Origin: AC-32 sp963754265
Lineage (GTDB): Bacteria > Actinomycetota > Thermoleophilia > Gaiellales > Gaiellaceae
Assembly (NCBI GenBank): GCA_963754265.1
Contig: CAVWFB010000015.1
Coordinates: forward strand, 1 to 64,000
Direction of reading: 5' to 3'
Length of the DNA: 64,000 nt
Shown here: in pieces, positions 26,208-33,686 of the stretch
Layout: each line of letters starts with the position of its first letter
Numbering within the stretch: the first letter of the stretch is position 1
Position numbers and translations under genes: made by a program
The notes under the pieces: generated by a model
Database searches by the model: none
What the model saw: the letters and a program-made list of their open reading frames with translations, nothing else
What the model was told of the DNA's origin: nothing

Positions 26208-26638
26208 GCGAGCCCGCTCTCGCGGAGCTCCGCGAGGGCCTGCTCCGACTTCGGCAGGTCCAGGCCCATCCCGCGCATCACCTCGGGCGTCTTCGAGAAC
26301 TGGATGTCCCCGTAGGCGACGACCTGGAGGTGGTTGCCCCACGGGTCGATGAAGTCGAGGCCGCGGCCGGGAAGGATCTCGGCGCCGGCCTCCTCGAGCG
26401 CAGCGCGCACCGCCGGCTTGTCGTCGACGACGAGGCCGAAGTGGCGGGCGGTGTCGGCCGGCTGCGAGCGGCCCTGCGAGAGCGCGATGAACTGGTCGCC
26501 CATCTGCAGGAAGGCCATGTGCGGGAAGGGTGGCTCGCGGACGATCTCGAACTCGAAGATGCGCCCATACCACTCCAGCGCCGCTTCCAGGTCGCCGACC
26601 TCGAGCGCCACGTGGTTGATCCCGACGAGCCTCGGCAC
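26204..26638 (-). CDS. VOC-family (glyoxalase-like) protein
   Basis: A 144-residue vicinal oxygen chelate protein. It begins MPRLVGINHVALEVGDLEAA with the first metal-type His in NHVALEV, contains EWYGRIFEFEIVRE, and has GRGLDFIDPWGNHLQVVAYG near the end. A long helical C-terminal tail (MRGMGLDLPKSEQALAELRE) is added. GTG 26638 has TAACCT 7 nt upstream, the leaderless pattern. The reaction is unknown. The downstream end overlaps dnaE convergently. Confidence 0.85.
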   Translation of the reverse strand: MPRLVGINHVALEVGDLEAALEWYGRIFEFEIVREPPFPHMAFLQMGDQFIALSQGRSQPADTARHFGLVVDDKPAVRAALEEAGAEILPGRGLDFIDPWGNHLQVVAYGDIQFSKTPEVMRGMGLDLPKSEQALAELRESGLA

Positions 26639-26645
26639 GGCTCCG

Positions 26646-26651
26646 AGGTTA
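26646..26651 (-). promoter_or_regulatory. -10 element, VOC gene
   Basis: TAACCT on the minus strand with a 7-nt spacer to GTG 26638. It lies across the end of the dehydratase gene, only 10 bases upstream, so the VOC gene can be transcribed on its own. Confidence 0.45.
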
Positions 26652-27617
26652 CTCGCTGCGCGCCAGGATCTCGCGCAGGTGGTCGGGGCTGATGTTGCCG
26701 CCGCTCAGGATGAGCGCGACGCGCTTCCCGGCCAACCGGTCGCGAAGCTGGAGCGCGGCCGCGAGCGGCGCGGCCCCGGCGGGCTCCGCGAGGTTGCGCG
26801 TGTGCTCGAGCATCAGGAGGACCGCTCGCTCCAGGTCGTCCTCGCCGACGAGGACGAAGTCGTCGAGCTGCTCCCAGAGGATCTGCTGCGGGAGCTCGAA
26901 GGCGACGCGGGTCGCCAGCCCCTCGGCCCTGGTCGCCATCCGATCCTCGAGCAGGCTGCGCGAGGCCCACGAGCGGTAGGCCGCCGGCGCCGCCTCCGAC
27001 TGGACGCCGATCACCTCGATCGAACTTCGGATCGACTTCGCGGCGATGCAGGCGCCCGCGGCTCCGCTCCCTCCGCCGATCGGCACGATCACGACGTCGA
27101 TCTCCGGCTGCTCCTCGAGGATCTCGAGCGTGTGCGTGCCCACGCCGGCGATCAGGTGCGGCTCGTTGCCGGAGTGGATGTAGCGGTAGCCGTGCTCGGC
27201 CGCCAGCGCCTCGGCGTTCTCGCGGGCCTCGTCGAAGTCCCGGCCATGCTCGACGAGCTCGCCGCCGAGCGCCCGCATCGAGGCGAGCTTGACCGGGTTG
27301 GCGCCCTCGGGCACGCACACGACCGCGCGAACGCCGAAGAGGCGCCCCGCGAAAGAGATCGACTGGCCGTGGTTGCCGGTCGAGGCGGTGACTACGCCTC
27401 TCCGGCGCTCCGCGTCGTCCAGCCGTGAGACGAGGTTGACGCCCCCGCGGACCTTGAAGGCGCCGATCGGCTGGTGGTTCTCGTGCTTCACCCAGGTCTC
27501 TGCGCCGACCAGCTCGCTCAGCGCGGGATACGTGTAGAGCGGCGTGGGGCGCAGGTACGGGGCGATCTGCCGCCGCGCCGAGAGCACGTCCGAGAGCGTC
27601 GGTACCTGCCACTCCAC
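26649..27617 (-). CDS. PLP-dependent threonine/serine dehydratase
   Basis: A 322-residue fold-type II PLP enzyme of the threonine dehydratase / serine racemase family. The PLP lysine lies in HENHQPIGAFKVRGGVN, the phosphate loop is IGGGSGAAGA, and STGNHGQSISFAGRLFGV is the substrate loop. There is no C-terminal ACT regulatory domain, so it matches the short catabolic or biodegradative form rather than biosynthetic IlvA. GTG 27617 is the start; a TAGATT box lies 9 nt upstream. Confidence 0.9.
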   Translation of the reverse strand: MEWQVPTLSDVLSARRQIAPYLRPTPLYTYPALSELVGAETWVKHENHQPIGAFKVRGGVNLVSRLDDAERRRGVVTASTGNHGQSISFAGRLFGVRAVVCVPEGANPVKLASMRALGGELVEHGRDFDEARENAEALAAEHGYRYIHSGNEPHLIAGVGTHTLEILEEQPEIDVVIVPIGGGSGAAGACIAAKSIRSSIEVIGVQSEAAPAAYRSWASRSLLEDRMATRAEGLATRVAFELPQQILWEQLDDFVLVGEDDLERAVLLMLEHTRNLAEPAGAAPLAAALQLRDRLAGKRVALILSGGNISPDHLREILARSE

Positions 27618-27681
27618 GTCGACGGAAATCTACGAGAAGGGTAGGGTCGCCCGGGAGTCGTCGCGGCGAAGGAGGAATCAG

Positions 27682-28293
27682 GTGAGCACCTGGCGGATGG
27701 CCGGCACGTACCTCGAGGCGTGCAACTGCGAGCCCGGCTGCGGCTGCAATTTCGTCGGGTCGCCGAACTCGCCGGAAGGAAACTGCGAGGCCCTGCTCGG
27801 GCATGTGGTCGACGAGGGGAGCGCGAACGGCGTCGACCTCGGAGGCGCGAAGGTCCTCTGGGCGCTCTGGTGGCCGGGGGCGATTCACGAGGGCAACGGA
27901 CACGGGCACGCCTTCGTCGACTGCGGGAGCGAGGACCAGTTCGAGGCGTTCAGCCGCATCTGGCGCGGCGAGGAGGGCTACCCGTTGTTCGAGATCTTCA
28001 ACTCGACCTTCGAGGAGCCGTCGCTCGTGGAGCGCCGCACGATCGACCTGGCGCTCGACGGGAGGAGATCCCGCTACTCGGTCGACGGGGTCGCCGAAGC
28101 GGTGCTGACGCCGCTGCGCAGCCCGGTCGGTGACGAGGAGAACGACGTGCGGATCCTCAAGCCCGAGGGCTTCATCTGGAAGGACGGCGCAATCGGCACC
28201 AGCGAACGACTACGCGTCGAATTACCCGAGATGAATTTCGACGTCTCGGGACGCCACACGGTCTACGCCGAGTTCGACTACGCGGTTGTCTAG
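27682..28293 (+). CDS. DUF1326-domain protein
   Basis: A 203-residue protein with the DUF1326 hallmark YLEACNCEPGCGCNFVGSP near the N-terminus, WALWWPGAIHEGNGHGHAFV in the centre and HTVYAEFDYAV at the end. The clustered cysteines suggest metal binding, but the biochemical role is unknown. GTG 27682 is preferred because AAGGAGGA lies 5-6 nt upstream; ATG 27697 is an alternative. It diverges from the dehydratase gene. Confidence 0.85.
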   Translation: MSTWRMAGTYLEACNCEPGCGCNFVGSPNSPEGNCEALLGHVVDEGSANGVDLGGAKVLWALWWPGAIHEGNGHGHAFVDCGSEDQFEAFSRIWRGEEGYPLFEIFNSTFEEPSLVERRTIDLALDGRRSRYSVDGVAEAVLTPLRSPVGDEENDVRILKPEGFIWKDGAIGTSERLRVELPEMNFDVSGRHTVYAEFDYAVV

Positions 28294-28296
28294 CGG

Positions 28297-28605
28297 CTAG
28301 ACGCCGCTCGTCCGCTCGCCGAGCTCGAGCAAGACCTCGAACTTCTCGACCGACAGCACCGATCCGTCGACGGCACCGGCCGCTCTGTTCCGCGCGGAGC
28401 GGGCTGTGGACTCGCTGTCCTCCAGCGCCGCGTCGTTCTCCCAGAGCGTCACGGTCATCGTCCTGCCATCCTCGTGGTCGACGAGGATGTAGCCCCCCGC
28501 GAAGCCATCCAGCTTTTCGACCTCCCTGCCTGCTTCGGAGAAGGCGTCGACGGCATCTGTGAGGCGATCTTGGTTCACCTCGTACCGTGCAACACGTGCC
28601 AGCAT
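28297..28605 (-). CDS. Antibiotic-biosynthesis-monooxygenase-like small protein
   Basis: A 102-residue alpha-beta barrel candidate starting MLARVARYEVNQDRLTDAVD, with GFAGGYILVDHEDGRTMTVT and LWENDAALEDSE, matching the dimeric ABM/Dabb fold. The ATG at 28605 has TAGGGT 8 nt upstream. It is tail-to-tail with the DUF1326 gene (4-base gap) and divergent from the sigma factor. The reaction is unknown. Confidence 0.7.
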   Translation of the reverse strand: MLARVARYEVNQDRLTDAVDAFSEAGREVEKLDGFAGGYILVDHEDGRTMTVTLWENDAALEDSESTARSARNRAAGAVDGSVLSVEKFEVLLELGERTSGV

Positions 28606-28613
28606 GGGGCGGA

Positions 28614-28619
28614 ACCCTA
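28614..28619 (-). promoter_or_regulatory. -10 element, ABM-like gene
   Basis: TAGGGT on the minus strand, 8-nt spacer to ATG 28605. Confidence 0.45.
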
Positions 28620-28645
28620 ACGCACGGGGCGGTGTAGAACCGCCA

Positions 28646-29206
28646 GTGGTGGACCGGCCACTGGACGACGCGGAGCTCGTCGAGCGCGCCAAGCGGGGCG
28701 ACCTTCGCGCGTGGGAGACCATCGTGCGCGGATACCAGGGACTCGCCTTTCGCACCGCCTACCTGCTCAGCGGGAACGCGGCCGATGCCGAAGAGGCGGT
28801 CCAGGACGGCTTCGTGAAGGCCTACCGCGCCCTCGGCCGCTTTCGCCGCGGCGCGCCGCTTCGACCCTGGCTGCTGCGCATCGTCTCGAACGAAGCGCGC
28901 AACCGGCGCCGTTCGGCCGGCCGGCGCGAAGCCCTCGCGCTGCGCGTGGCCGTTGCAGACCGCCCGGGGGACGCGGTCCCGTCCCCCGAGGCGGCCCTCC
29001 TCGCCGGCGAGTCGCACGAGACGTTGCTCGCGGCCGTGAACGCGCTCTCCGAGGAGCACCGGCTCGCGATCGCCTGCCGCTACTTCCTCGAGCTCTCGGA
29101 GGAGGAGACCGCTGCGGCGCTGGGGGTCAGGCGCGGCACGGTCAAGTCGCGTCTCGCGCGCGCGCTCGCGCGCCTGCGCGAGGAACTGGGGGAGGAGGCC
29201 GAGTGA
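28646..29206 (+). CDS. ECF-family RNA polymerase sigma factor
   Basis: About 186 residues. Region 2 is DLRAWETIVRGYQGLAFRTA, then NAADAEEAVQDGFVKAYRAL with the core-binding helix, then RPWLLRIVSNEARNRRR. Region 4 is LSEEHRLAIACRYFLELSEE and LGVRRGTVKSRLARALARLR. GTG 28646 or 28649 are the only nearby starts. It overlaps the following membrane protein gene by 4 bases, the usual arrangement for an ECF sigma and its regulator. Confidence 0.88.
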   Translation: MVDRPLDDAELVERAKRGDLRAWETIVRGYQGLAFRTAYLLSGNAADAEEAVQDGFVKAYRALGRFRRGAPLRPWLLRIVSNEARNRRRSAGRREALALRVAVADRPGDAVPSPEAALLAGESHETLLAAVNALSEEHRLAIACRYFLELSEEETAAALGVRRGTVKSRLARALARLREELGEEAE

Positions 29207-29910
29207 GCGAGCTCGAGCAGCGCCTGCATCTGCTCGGCGGAGAGCTCGAGTATCCGCCCGAGCCCGACGTGGCCGCGGCCGTGCTCGCGCGGCTCGACCG
29301 CCGGCCGTTCCCGTGGCGCACGGCGGTCGCGATCGCAGGCGCGGTCCTGGCGGTGGCGGCGATCGCTGCCTTCGCGGTGCCCCAGGCGCGGACGACGATC
29401 CTGAAGTGGTTCCACCTGCGCGGCGTCACCGTCGAGCGGGTCGAGACGCTGCCGCCGGCGGTCGAGCGCTCGCAGACGTCCGGGCTGGGCCGCCCCCTCT
29501 CGCGGGCCGAAGCCGAGCGCGCCGTCGGCTTCCGGCTCGCCCTTCCGCCGCTCGCACATGAGCCGAGCCGCGTCTATGTCGTCGGCGACGCCCTCGCCTC
29601 GGTGATGCTGCGCGCGGAGGGTCGCTCGATCCTGCTGTCCGAGTTCCGGGCGTCGAGCTTCGACCTGCTGAAGAAGTCCGCCGTGGCGACGACGGTGGTC
29701 GAGCCCGCCAGCGTGAACGGCGACCGGGGCCTCTGGCTGGAGGGCTCCCCGCACACGCTCACGTACATCGACCGCCAAGGAGCGTTCCGGCAGAGGCCGG
29801 TGCTGATTCGCGGCAACGTCCTGCTGTGGGTGCACGGCCCGCTCACGCTCCGCCTGGAGGGCAAGCTCACGAAGGCGCAGGCCCTCGAGATCGCGCGATC
29901 GATCCATTAA
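29203..29910 (+). CDS. Single-pass membrane protein coupled to ECF sigma (putative anti-sigma)
   Basis: A 235-residue protein: a short N-terminal cytoplasmic segment (about 40 residues), a transmembrane helix (TAVAIAGAVLAVAAIAAFAV, about residues 43-62), the amphipathic RTTILKWFHLRGVTVERVET and a large extracytoplasmic domain ending LEGKLTKAQALEIARSIH. It lacks the zinc anti-sigma motif. Position argues for control of the sigma factor, but no standard domain is recognised. The topology mirrors the unrelated-looking partner at 7749-8360. Confidence 0.6.
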   Translation: MSELEQRLHLLGGELEYPPEPDVAAAVLARLDRRPFPWRTAVAIAGAVLAVAAIAAFAVPQARTTILKWFHLRGVTVERVETLPPAVERSQTSGLGRPLSRAEAERAVGFRLALPPLAHEPSRVYVVGDALASVMLRAEGRSILLSEFRASSFDLLKKSAVATTVVEPASVNGDRGLWLEGSPHTLTYIDRQGAFRQRPVLIRGNVLLWVHGPLTLRLEGKLTKAQALEIARSIH

Positions 29911-29960
29911 GAGTGCGCGAGCAACGCGTCGATCCCGCACGACACCCAGCTATTCAAAGA

Positions 29961-29983
29961 CTCGTCAGTCCGTGTTTGACGAG
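29961..29983 (+). terminator. Hairpin after the sigma/anti-sigma operon
   Basis: CTCGTCA / TGACGAG, a perfect 7-bp stem with a 9-nt loop, 50 bases after the anti-sigma stop. No T tract follows, so termination is uncertain. Confidence 0.3.
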
Positions 29984-29998
29984 AGGTGAGGCTTAAAT

Positions 29999-30084
29999 GG
30001 GGGGCCGCGTCCGCGGGTTCCGAGGGAGTCGGAGGTTGGGAGTGGCGACCCCTCAGCCGCAGACACGACACGGGCGCGGCCACC
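29999..30084 (+). ncRNA. Candidate structured RNA (multi-branched)
   Basis: An 11-bp closing helix pairs 30003-30013 (GGCCGCGTCCG) with 30071-30081 (CGGGCGCGGCC) with one G-T wobble. Inside lie a perfect 5-bp hairpin TCCGA/TCGGA at 30019-30033 and a second GAGG/CCTC-closed helix (30032-30053), giving a branched fold of about 85 nt. It lies about 310 bases before the next gene. It does not match tmRNA, SRP RNA, RNase P RNA or any riboswitch I recognise. Strand is inferred from flanking genes. Confidence 0.3.
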
Positions 30085-30393
30085 TAAGTAGACGCCGTTG
30101 CGATTCTCTGCTTGCGCTCCGCTCTTGATTCGTTAACGACACTGCATCAACCCGATCCGAGGTCGATGCAATCGTCGACAAATCCAACGCATCAAGTAGT
30201 TGCGGGGCCGGGTGGCGGGTCGTTAACCCTCGGTTAAGGCCGGATGGGTACCGGTTGGCGCGTACCGGTGGGCCGACTGGCCTAACTCTCTTGGCTTGCC
30301 AGCAGCGTCCAACCCCACTCAGTCCGTTAAGAATGCGTTAGATCCCCCGGCAGGGGGAGATCCGGGGCGCCGCGATCACCGAATTAGCACTAC
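30085..30393. other. Noncoding stretch with repeated GTTAA motifs
   Basis: No gene seen. It holds GTTAAC at 30132 and 30222, GTTAAG at 30233 and 30326, GTTAG at 30337, a direct repeat of TACCGGT at 30249 and 30263, and a CCCCC-GGCA-GGGGG hairpin near 30344. The cluster may be a regulatory region for the 67-residue gene and lgt. Confidence 0.35.
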
Positions 30394-30597
30394 ATGACTG
30401 CGGCTGAACTTCACGTTTCCAGAGAAACCGAGCAAGAGAAGGTCGAGCACTGGCGGGCCGAGGAACTGGTTCGCGCGGGCTACGACCCGAGCGACGCCCT
30501 CGCCCTGGCTGCCCGGCACGACATCGACCTGCACTTCGCGGTCGAGCTGATCGGGCAGGGCTGCCCGTACGAGACCGCGATCGAGATCCTGATCTAG
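30394..30597 (+). CDS. Small conserved hypothetical protein (67 aa)
   Basis: A 67-residue acidic helical protein: EKVEHWRAEELVRAGYDPSD, then ALALAARHDIDLHFAVELI and GCPYETAIEIL. The block layout resembles short conserved actinobacterial proteins. ATG 30394 has no clear ribosome binding site. It precedes lgt by 36 bases in the same direction and may be co-transcribed. Function unknown. Confidence 0.65.
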   Translation: MTAAELHVSRETEQEKVEHWRAEELVRAGYDPSDALALAARHDIDLHFAVELIGQGCPYETAIEILI

Positions 30598-30633
30598 CTC
30601 GAACAGGCAGGCGTTGAGGCCGGTGGGCAGAAT

Positions 30634-31527
30634 GTGCCCCCGGTGCTCCGCGCCTCCATACCCTCCCCGCACACCGGGACGATCGATCTCGGGCCGCTGA
30701 CGATTCACATGTACGGCCTGATGCTCCTGCTCGCGATCGCGGCGTGCATCTGGCTGACCGGCGTGCGCTGGACGCGCCGCGGCGGCGACTGGGATCTCGT
30801 CCTCAAGGTCGCGGTCTGGGGCGTGGCCGCCGGGATCGTCGGCGCGCGTGCCTACCACGACATCACGAGCTGGAACGAGGTCTCGAGCCCGAAGTGGAAG
30901 GGAATCTTCGCGGTCTGGGAGGGTGGCCTCGGCGTCTGGGGCGGGATCCTGCTCGGCTGCCTCGTGGGCGCGTACATCGTCCACCGCGAGGGCGCCAGGG
31001 TGCGCGACTTCATGGATGCGGTCGCACCGGGGCTCCTGCTCGCGCAGGGGATCGGGCGCTGGGGAAACTGGTGGAACCAGGAGCTCTACGGCAAGCCGAC
31101 CGATCAGCCGTGGGGCCTGAAGATCGATGTCGACCATCGCGTCGTCGGCTACGAGGATCGCTCCACCTTCCAGCCGACCTTCCTCTACGAGTTCGTCTAC
31201 GACCTCGTCGGGGTGGGGATCCTGCTCCTGCTCGACCGCCGCTACCGCTTCCGGCCGCCCGCGCTGTTCGCGCTCTACGTCTCCTACTACACGGCCGGGC
31301 GTTTCGTCGAGGAGCTCATTCGAATCGACCCGGCGCACCATTTCGCCGGGCTGCGGCTGAACGCCTGGGTCTCGATCGTCGTCTTCGCGATCTCGACGTC
31401 GTTCTTCGTCTGGTGGCAGTTCCTCCGGCGGCGCGGGGAGTCGGAGCCGCGCCGGCCGCGGCGGCGCCGGGAGCCGGAGGGGCCGACCATGGCGATCCCA
31501 AAGGGCCGCGTCCGGCCCTCCCGGTAG
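30634..31527 (+). CDS. lgt: Prolipoprotein diacylglyceryl transferase
   Basis: A 297-residue polytopic inner-membrane enzyme that transfers diacylglycerol from phosphatidylglycerol to the lipobox Cys of prelipoproteins. The Lgt signature is GRWGNWWNQELYGKPTDQPW. Also seen are TIHMYGLMLLLAIAAC, FAVWEGGLGVWGGILLGCL and STFQPTFLYEFVYDLVGVG. The C-terminal 30 residues are Arg/Pro-rich and lie outside the conserved fold. GTG 30634 is the start; an overlapping ATG at 30632 is in a different frame. Several lipoproteins in this window would be substrates. Confidence 0.95.
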   Translation: MPPVLRASIPSPHTGTIDLGPLTIHMYGLMLLLAIAACIWLTGVRWTRRGGDWDLVLKVAVWGVAAGIVGARAYHDITSWNEVSSPKWKGIFAVWEGGLGVWGGILLGCLVGAYIVHREGARVRDFMDAVAPGLLLAQGIGRWGNWWNQELYGKPTDQPWGLKIDVDHRVVGYEDRSTFQPTFLYEFVYDLVGVGILLLLDRRYRFRPPALFALYVSYYTAGRFVEELIRIDPAHHFAGLRLNAWVSIVVFAISTSFFVWWQFLRRRGESEPRRPRRRREPEGPTMAIPKGRVRPSR

Positions 31528-31530
31528 GTT
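31525..31530 (+). promoter_or_regulatory. -10 element, scpA
   Basis: TAGGTT with a 6-nt spacer to GTG 31537. It overlaps the TAG stop of lgt (31525-31527). Confidence 0.5.
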
Positions 31531-31536
31531 CAGCCG

Positions 31537-32295
31537 GTGGTCGTGCGCGAGCTCGAGCTGGACCTCGACGCCTTCGAAGGCCCGTTCGACCTGCTCCTGA
31601 CGCTGGTGCTGAAAGAGGAGCTCGACCTGGCCGAGGTGGACGTGGCCGGGATCGTGGTCGCGTTCGTGGAGCGGCTCGCGGAGCGCGGCGAGCTCGACCT
31701 CGAGGCCTGCGGCGAGTTCCTCGTCCTCGTGGCGGCCCTGCTCGAGCTGAAGGCACGTGGGCTGTTCCCGGACGAGGAGGCCGAGCTCGCCGACCTCGAG
31801 CCCGAGGAGGCAGCGGAGGAGCTGGCGCGCCGGCTGGCCGAGTACCGGCGGGCGAAGGAGGCTGCGGCCTGGCTCGCGGAGCGCCTGGAAGGTGAGGGAG
31901 ACCGGTTCTTCCGGCTCGGGCCGGCGCCTCTGACGCCGAAGGTAGAGCGGCGGCTGGCGGATCAGGAGCCCGAGTCGCTGGCGGTCGCGCTGCGGCTGCT
32001 GGCCGCCGAACCACCGTCGGTGTCGCTCGCGCATCTCGAGCTGCGCTTCCCGCCCGTATCCCAGTTCCTGGAGCGGTTCCGTGCGCTGCTTTCGCGGCGC
32101 AGGGTCTTCGACCTGGACGCGGAAGTGGAGGGGATGTCGAGAATCGAGCAGGCGGTCGCGTTCCTGGCCCTGCTCGAGCTGCGCCGCTCGGGCGAGGTCG
32201 CGCTCGAGCAGGCAGCACCGTTCGCGCCGATCCGGGTCAGCCGGGCCGAGGCCGTCGACGAGAGGAGAGACGAATGGATCGCCCGCTCCGCCTGA
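31537..32295 (+). CDS. scpA: Segregation and condensation protein A
   Basis: A 252-residue kleisin of the bacterial SMC-ScpAB complex, which compacts and segregates chromosomes. The ScpA opening is LDLDAFEGPFDLLLTLVLKE, followed by EFLVLVAALLELKARGLFPD. The C-terminal winged helix (SRIEQAVAFLALLELRRSGE, then VALEQAAPFAPIRVSRA) binds the SMC head. GTG 31537 follows TAGGTT by 6 nt. It overlaps scpB by 22 bases. Confidence 0.94.
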   Translation: MVVRELELDLDAFEGPFDLLLTLVLKEELDLAEVDVAGIVVAFVERLAERGELDLEACGEFLVLVAALLELKARGLFPDEEAELADLEPEEAAEELARRLAEYRRAKEAAAWLAERLEGEGDRFFRLGPAPLTPKVERRLADQEPESLAVALRLLAAEPPSVSLAHLELRFPPVSQFLERFRALLSRRRVFDLDAEVEGMSRIEQAVAFLALLELRRSGEVALEQAAPFAPIRVSRAEAVDERRDEWIARSA

Positions 32296-32876
32296 TCACC
32301 GCGAGCCCGGTCGACCGGCTCGCCAGGACCCTCGAGGCGCTGCTGGTCGTGGCATCGCAGCCGCTGTCCGCCGAGGACCTGGCCGTTGCGGCCGACGACG
32401 ACGTCGAACGGATCGAGACGGCGCTTCGCCTGGTGGCGGACCGGTTCGCCGAGGGGCGTAGCGGGATCGTGCTCGAGCACGTGGCCGGCGGCTGGGCCTT
32501 CCGCGCGTCGCGAGAGGCTGCGGAGGCCTGCGGGCGGCTGTTCGAGCGGCCGGTCGAACGGGGGCTGTCGGCGCCGGCTCTCGAGACTCTGGCCATCGTC
32601 GCCTACCTCGGCCCGGTCAGCCGACCGGAGATCGCGCGGATCAGGGGTGTCGCCGCGGATTCGGTCGTGGCCGGGCTCCTGGAGCGGGGCCTGATCGCAG
32701 AGGCGGGCCGCGAGGACGGGGCCGGCGGCGCGATCCGCTACCGGACGACGCCGCTGTTCGAGCGGGTTTTCGGCCTCGAGTCGCTGTCGCAGCTCCCGCG
32801 CCTGGACGATCTGGGCGAGAGCACGGACGAGATCCGCACGCGCCTCGAGACGGTCGCCGAGCGCCGCCCCGCGTAA
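32274..32876 (+). CDS. scpB: Segregation and condensation protein B
   Basis: A 200-residue winged-helix partner of ScpA. It reads LEALLVVASQPLSAEDLAVA, GIVLEHVAGGWAFRASREAA and SAPALETLAIVAYLGPVSRP, then EIARIRGVAADSVVAGLLER, the ScpB motif. ATG 32274 lies inside scpA after GAGGAGAGA, so translation is coupled. Confidence 0.94.
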   Translation: MDRPLRLITASPVDRLARTLEALLVVASQPLSAEDLAVAADDDVERIETALRLVADRFAEGRSGIVLEHVAGGWAFRASREAAEACGRLFERPVERGLSAPALETLAIVAYLGPVSRPEIARIRGVAADSVVAGLLERGLIAEAGREDGAGGAIRYRTTPLFERVFGLESLSQLPRLDDLGESTDEIRTRLETVAERRPA

Positions 32877-32884
32877 GCACGGCC

Positions 32885-32890
32885 TACACT
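32885..32890 (+). promoter_or_regulatory. -10 element, Cys-rich small gene
   Basis: TACACT with a 7-nt spacer to GTG 32898. Confidence 0.5.
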
Positions 32891-32897
32891 TCGAGCC

Positions 32898-33092
32898 GTG
32901 AAGGAGATCTGGACCGGTCGTGTGGCACGGGCCGCCGGTCGCTACGGCGAGCATGCTCCTGCCGCCGCGGTCTGCTGCAACGCCTGCCGAACCTGTGTGA
33001 CGACGAATCTCATCGGTCTCGCGACGGCCGCCGTCGGCGCTGTCGGCGTGGGCGCCGTCCGGCTGGTCAGGCGGCGGACGACGGTCTCCTAG
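32898..33092 (+). CDS. Small Cys-rich membrane-associated protein (64 aa)
   Basis: A 64-residue protein with the cluster VCCNACRTCVTTN (four Cys within eight residues), then a hydrophobic helix LIGLATAAVGAVGVGAVRLV and a basic tail RRRTTVS. The layout (N-terminal Cys cluster, one helix, Arg tail) suggests a metal-binding or redox small membrane protein. It has its own -10 box and GTG start 22 bases after scpB. No family recognised. Confidence 0.55.
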   Translation: MKEIWTGRVARAAGRYGEHAPAAAVCCNACRTCVTTNLIGLATAAVGAVGVGAVRLVRRRTTVS

Positions 33093-33377
33093 GAGGGCTT
33101 GACGAAACGCCGTCTGTGTCCCCGGAGCACGCCGCTCGCCCCGAGGCCGCGTTCTCAGTCGCGCCCGTATCCAGTGGATACGAACACTCCCTGCGTCCTT
33201 GCCTCGGAACGACCAGCGCACTCCGGCGACGAGCGCCGTTCCGCCAAACCCTCCTAGCCTCGGGCCGTCCGAACCGGCCATGTCCCATGGCCGGTAGCGC
33301 CAACCTCCTCCCCGGTGACGAGCCTATCCGGGGCGGGCGCGCGTGTCTGTGCCAGAACCGCGCCGAAGGTGTGCCGG
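33093..33377. other. Hairpin-rich noncoding stretch
   Basis: No gene seen. It contains three inverted repeats: GTATCC-AGT-GGATAC (33167-33181), a CGGAACG/CGTTCCG pair (about 33206-33244) and ACCGGCCATG-TCC-CATGGCCGGT (33273-33295, 10-bp arms). None carries a T tract. It lies 3' of both flanking genes and could hold a structured RNA or 3' UTR of either. Confidence 0.35.
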
Positions 33378-33668
33378 TCACAGGCGCCGGATGATCGCCT
33401 CGGCCTCCGGACGCGTGAAGGCGCGCAGGGTCTCGGTGTGCTCGGCCCCGGTGCGCTGGAGCTTCATCAGGATCTCGGCGGCGTTGTCGTCGTCGGGCGC
33501 CTCGAAGATCTCGACCACGTCGTAGCGGCCGAGGGTCACGTAGACGCCGATCAGCTTGCCTCCGGCCTCCTCGATGATCCGCTCGCCCTCCTCGACCCGC
33601 TCGCGCCAGGCGGGCAGGCCCGCGACTCCCTGTGAGGTCCAGCGCATCAGCGTCACGTAGTGCGGCAC
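33378..33668 (-). CDS. GYD-domain protein
   Basis: A 96-residue GYD (DUF3303-like) domain protein: HYVTLMRWTSQGVAGLPAWR, GKLIGVYVTLGRYDVVEIFE and NAAEILMKLQRTGAEHTETL, of normal family length. GTG 33668 is the start. CATTAT lies 6 nt upstream on the minus strand, so its promoter overlaps that of the divergent pseudouridine synthase. Function unknown. Confidence 0.88.
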   Translation of the reverse strand: MPHYVTLMRWTSQGVAGLPAWRERVEEGERIIEEAGGKLIGVYVTLGRYDVVEIFEAPDDDNAAEILMKLQRTGAEHTETLRAFTRPEAEAIIRRL

Positions 33669-33673
33669 CCCCC

Positions 33674-33679
33674 AATAAT
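33674..33679 (+). promoter_or_regulatory. -10 element, pseudouridine synthase
   Basis: AATAAT with a 7-nt spacer to ATG 33687. It overlaps a CATTAT box on the minus strand that serves the GYD gene. Confidence 0.4.
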
Positions 33680-33686
33680 GGCGCCT

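Noticed and set aside
29999..30084. tmRNA, SRP RNA or RNase P RNA
   Set aside because: None of the conserved cores is present (tmRNA ends, GGAAG-type SRP loop, GAGGAAAGTCC of RNase P), so it stays an unclassified candidate.
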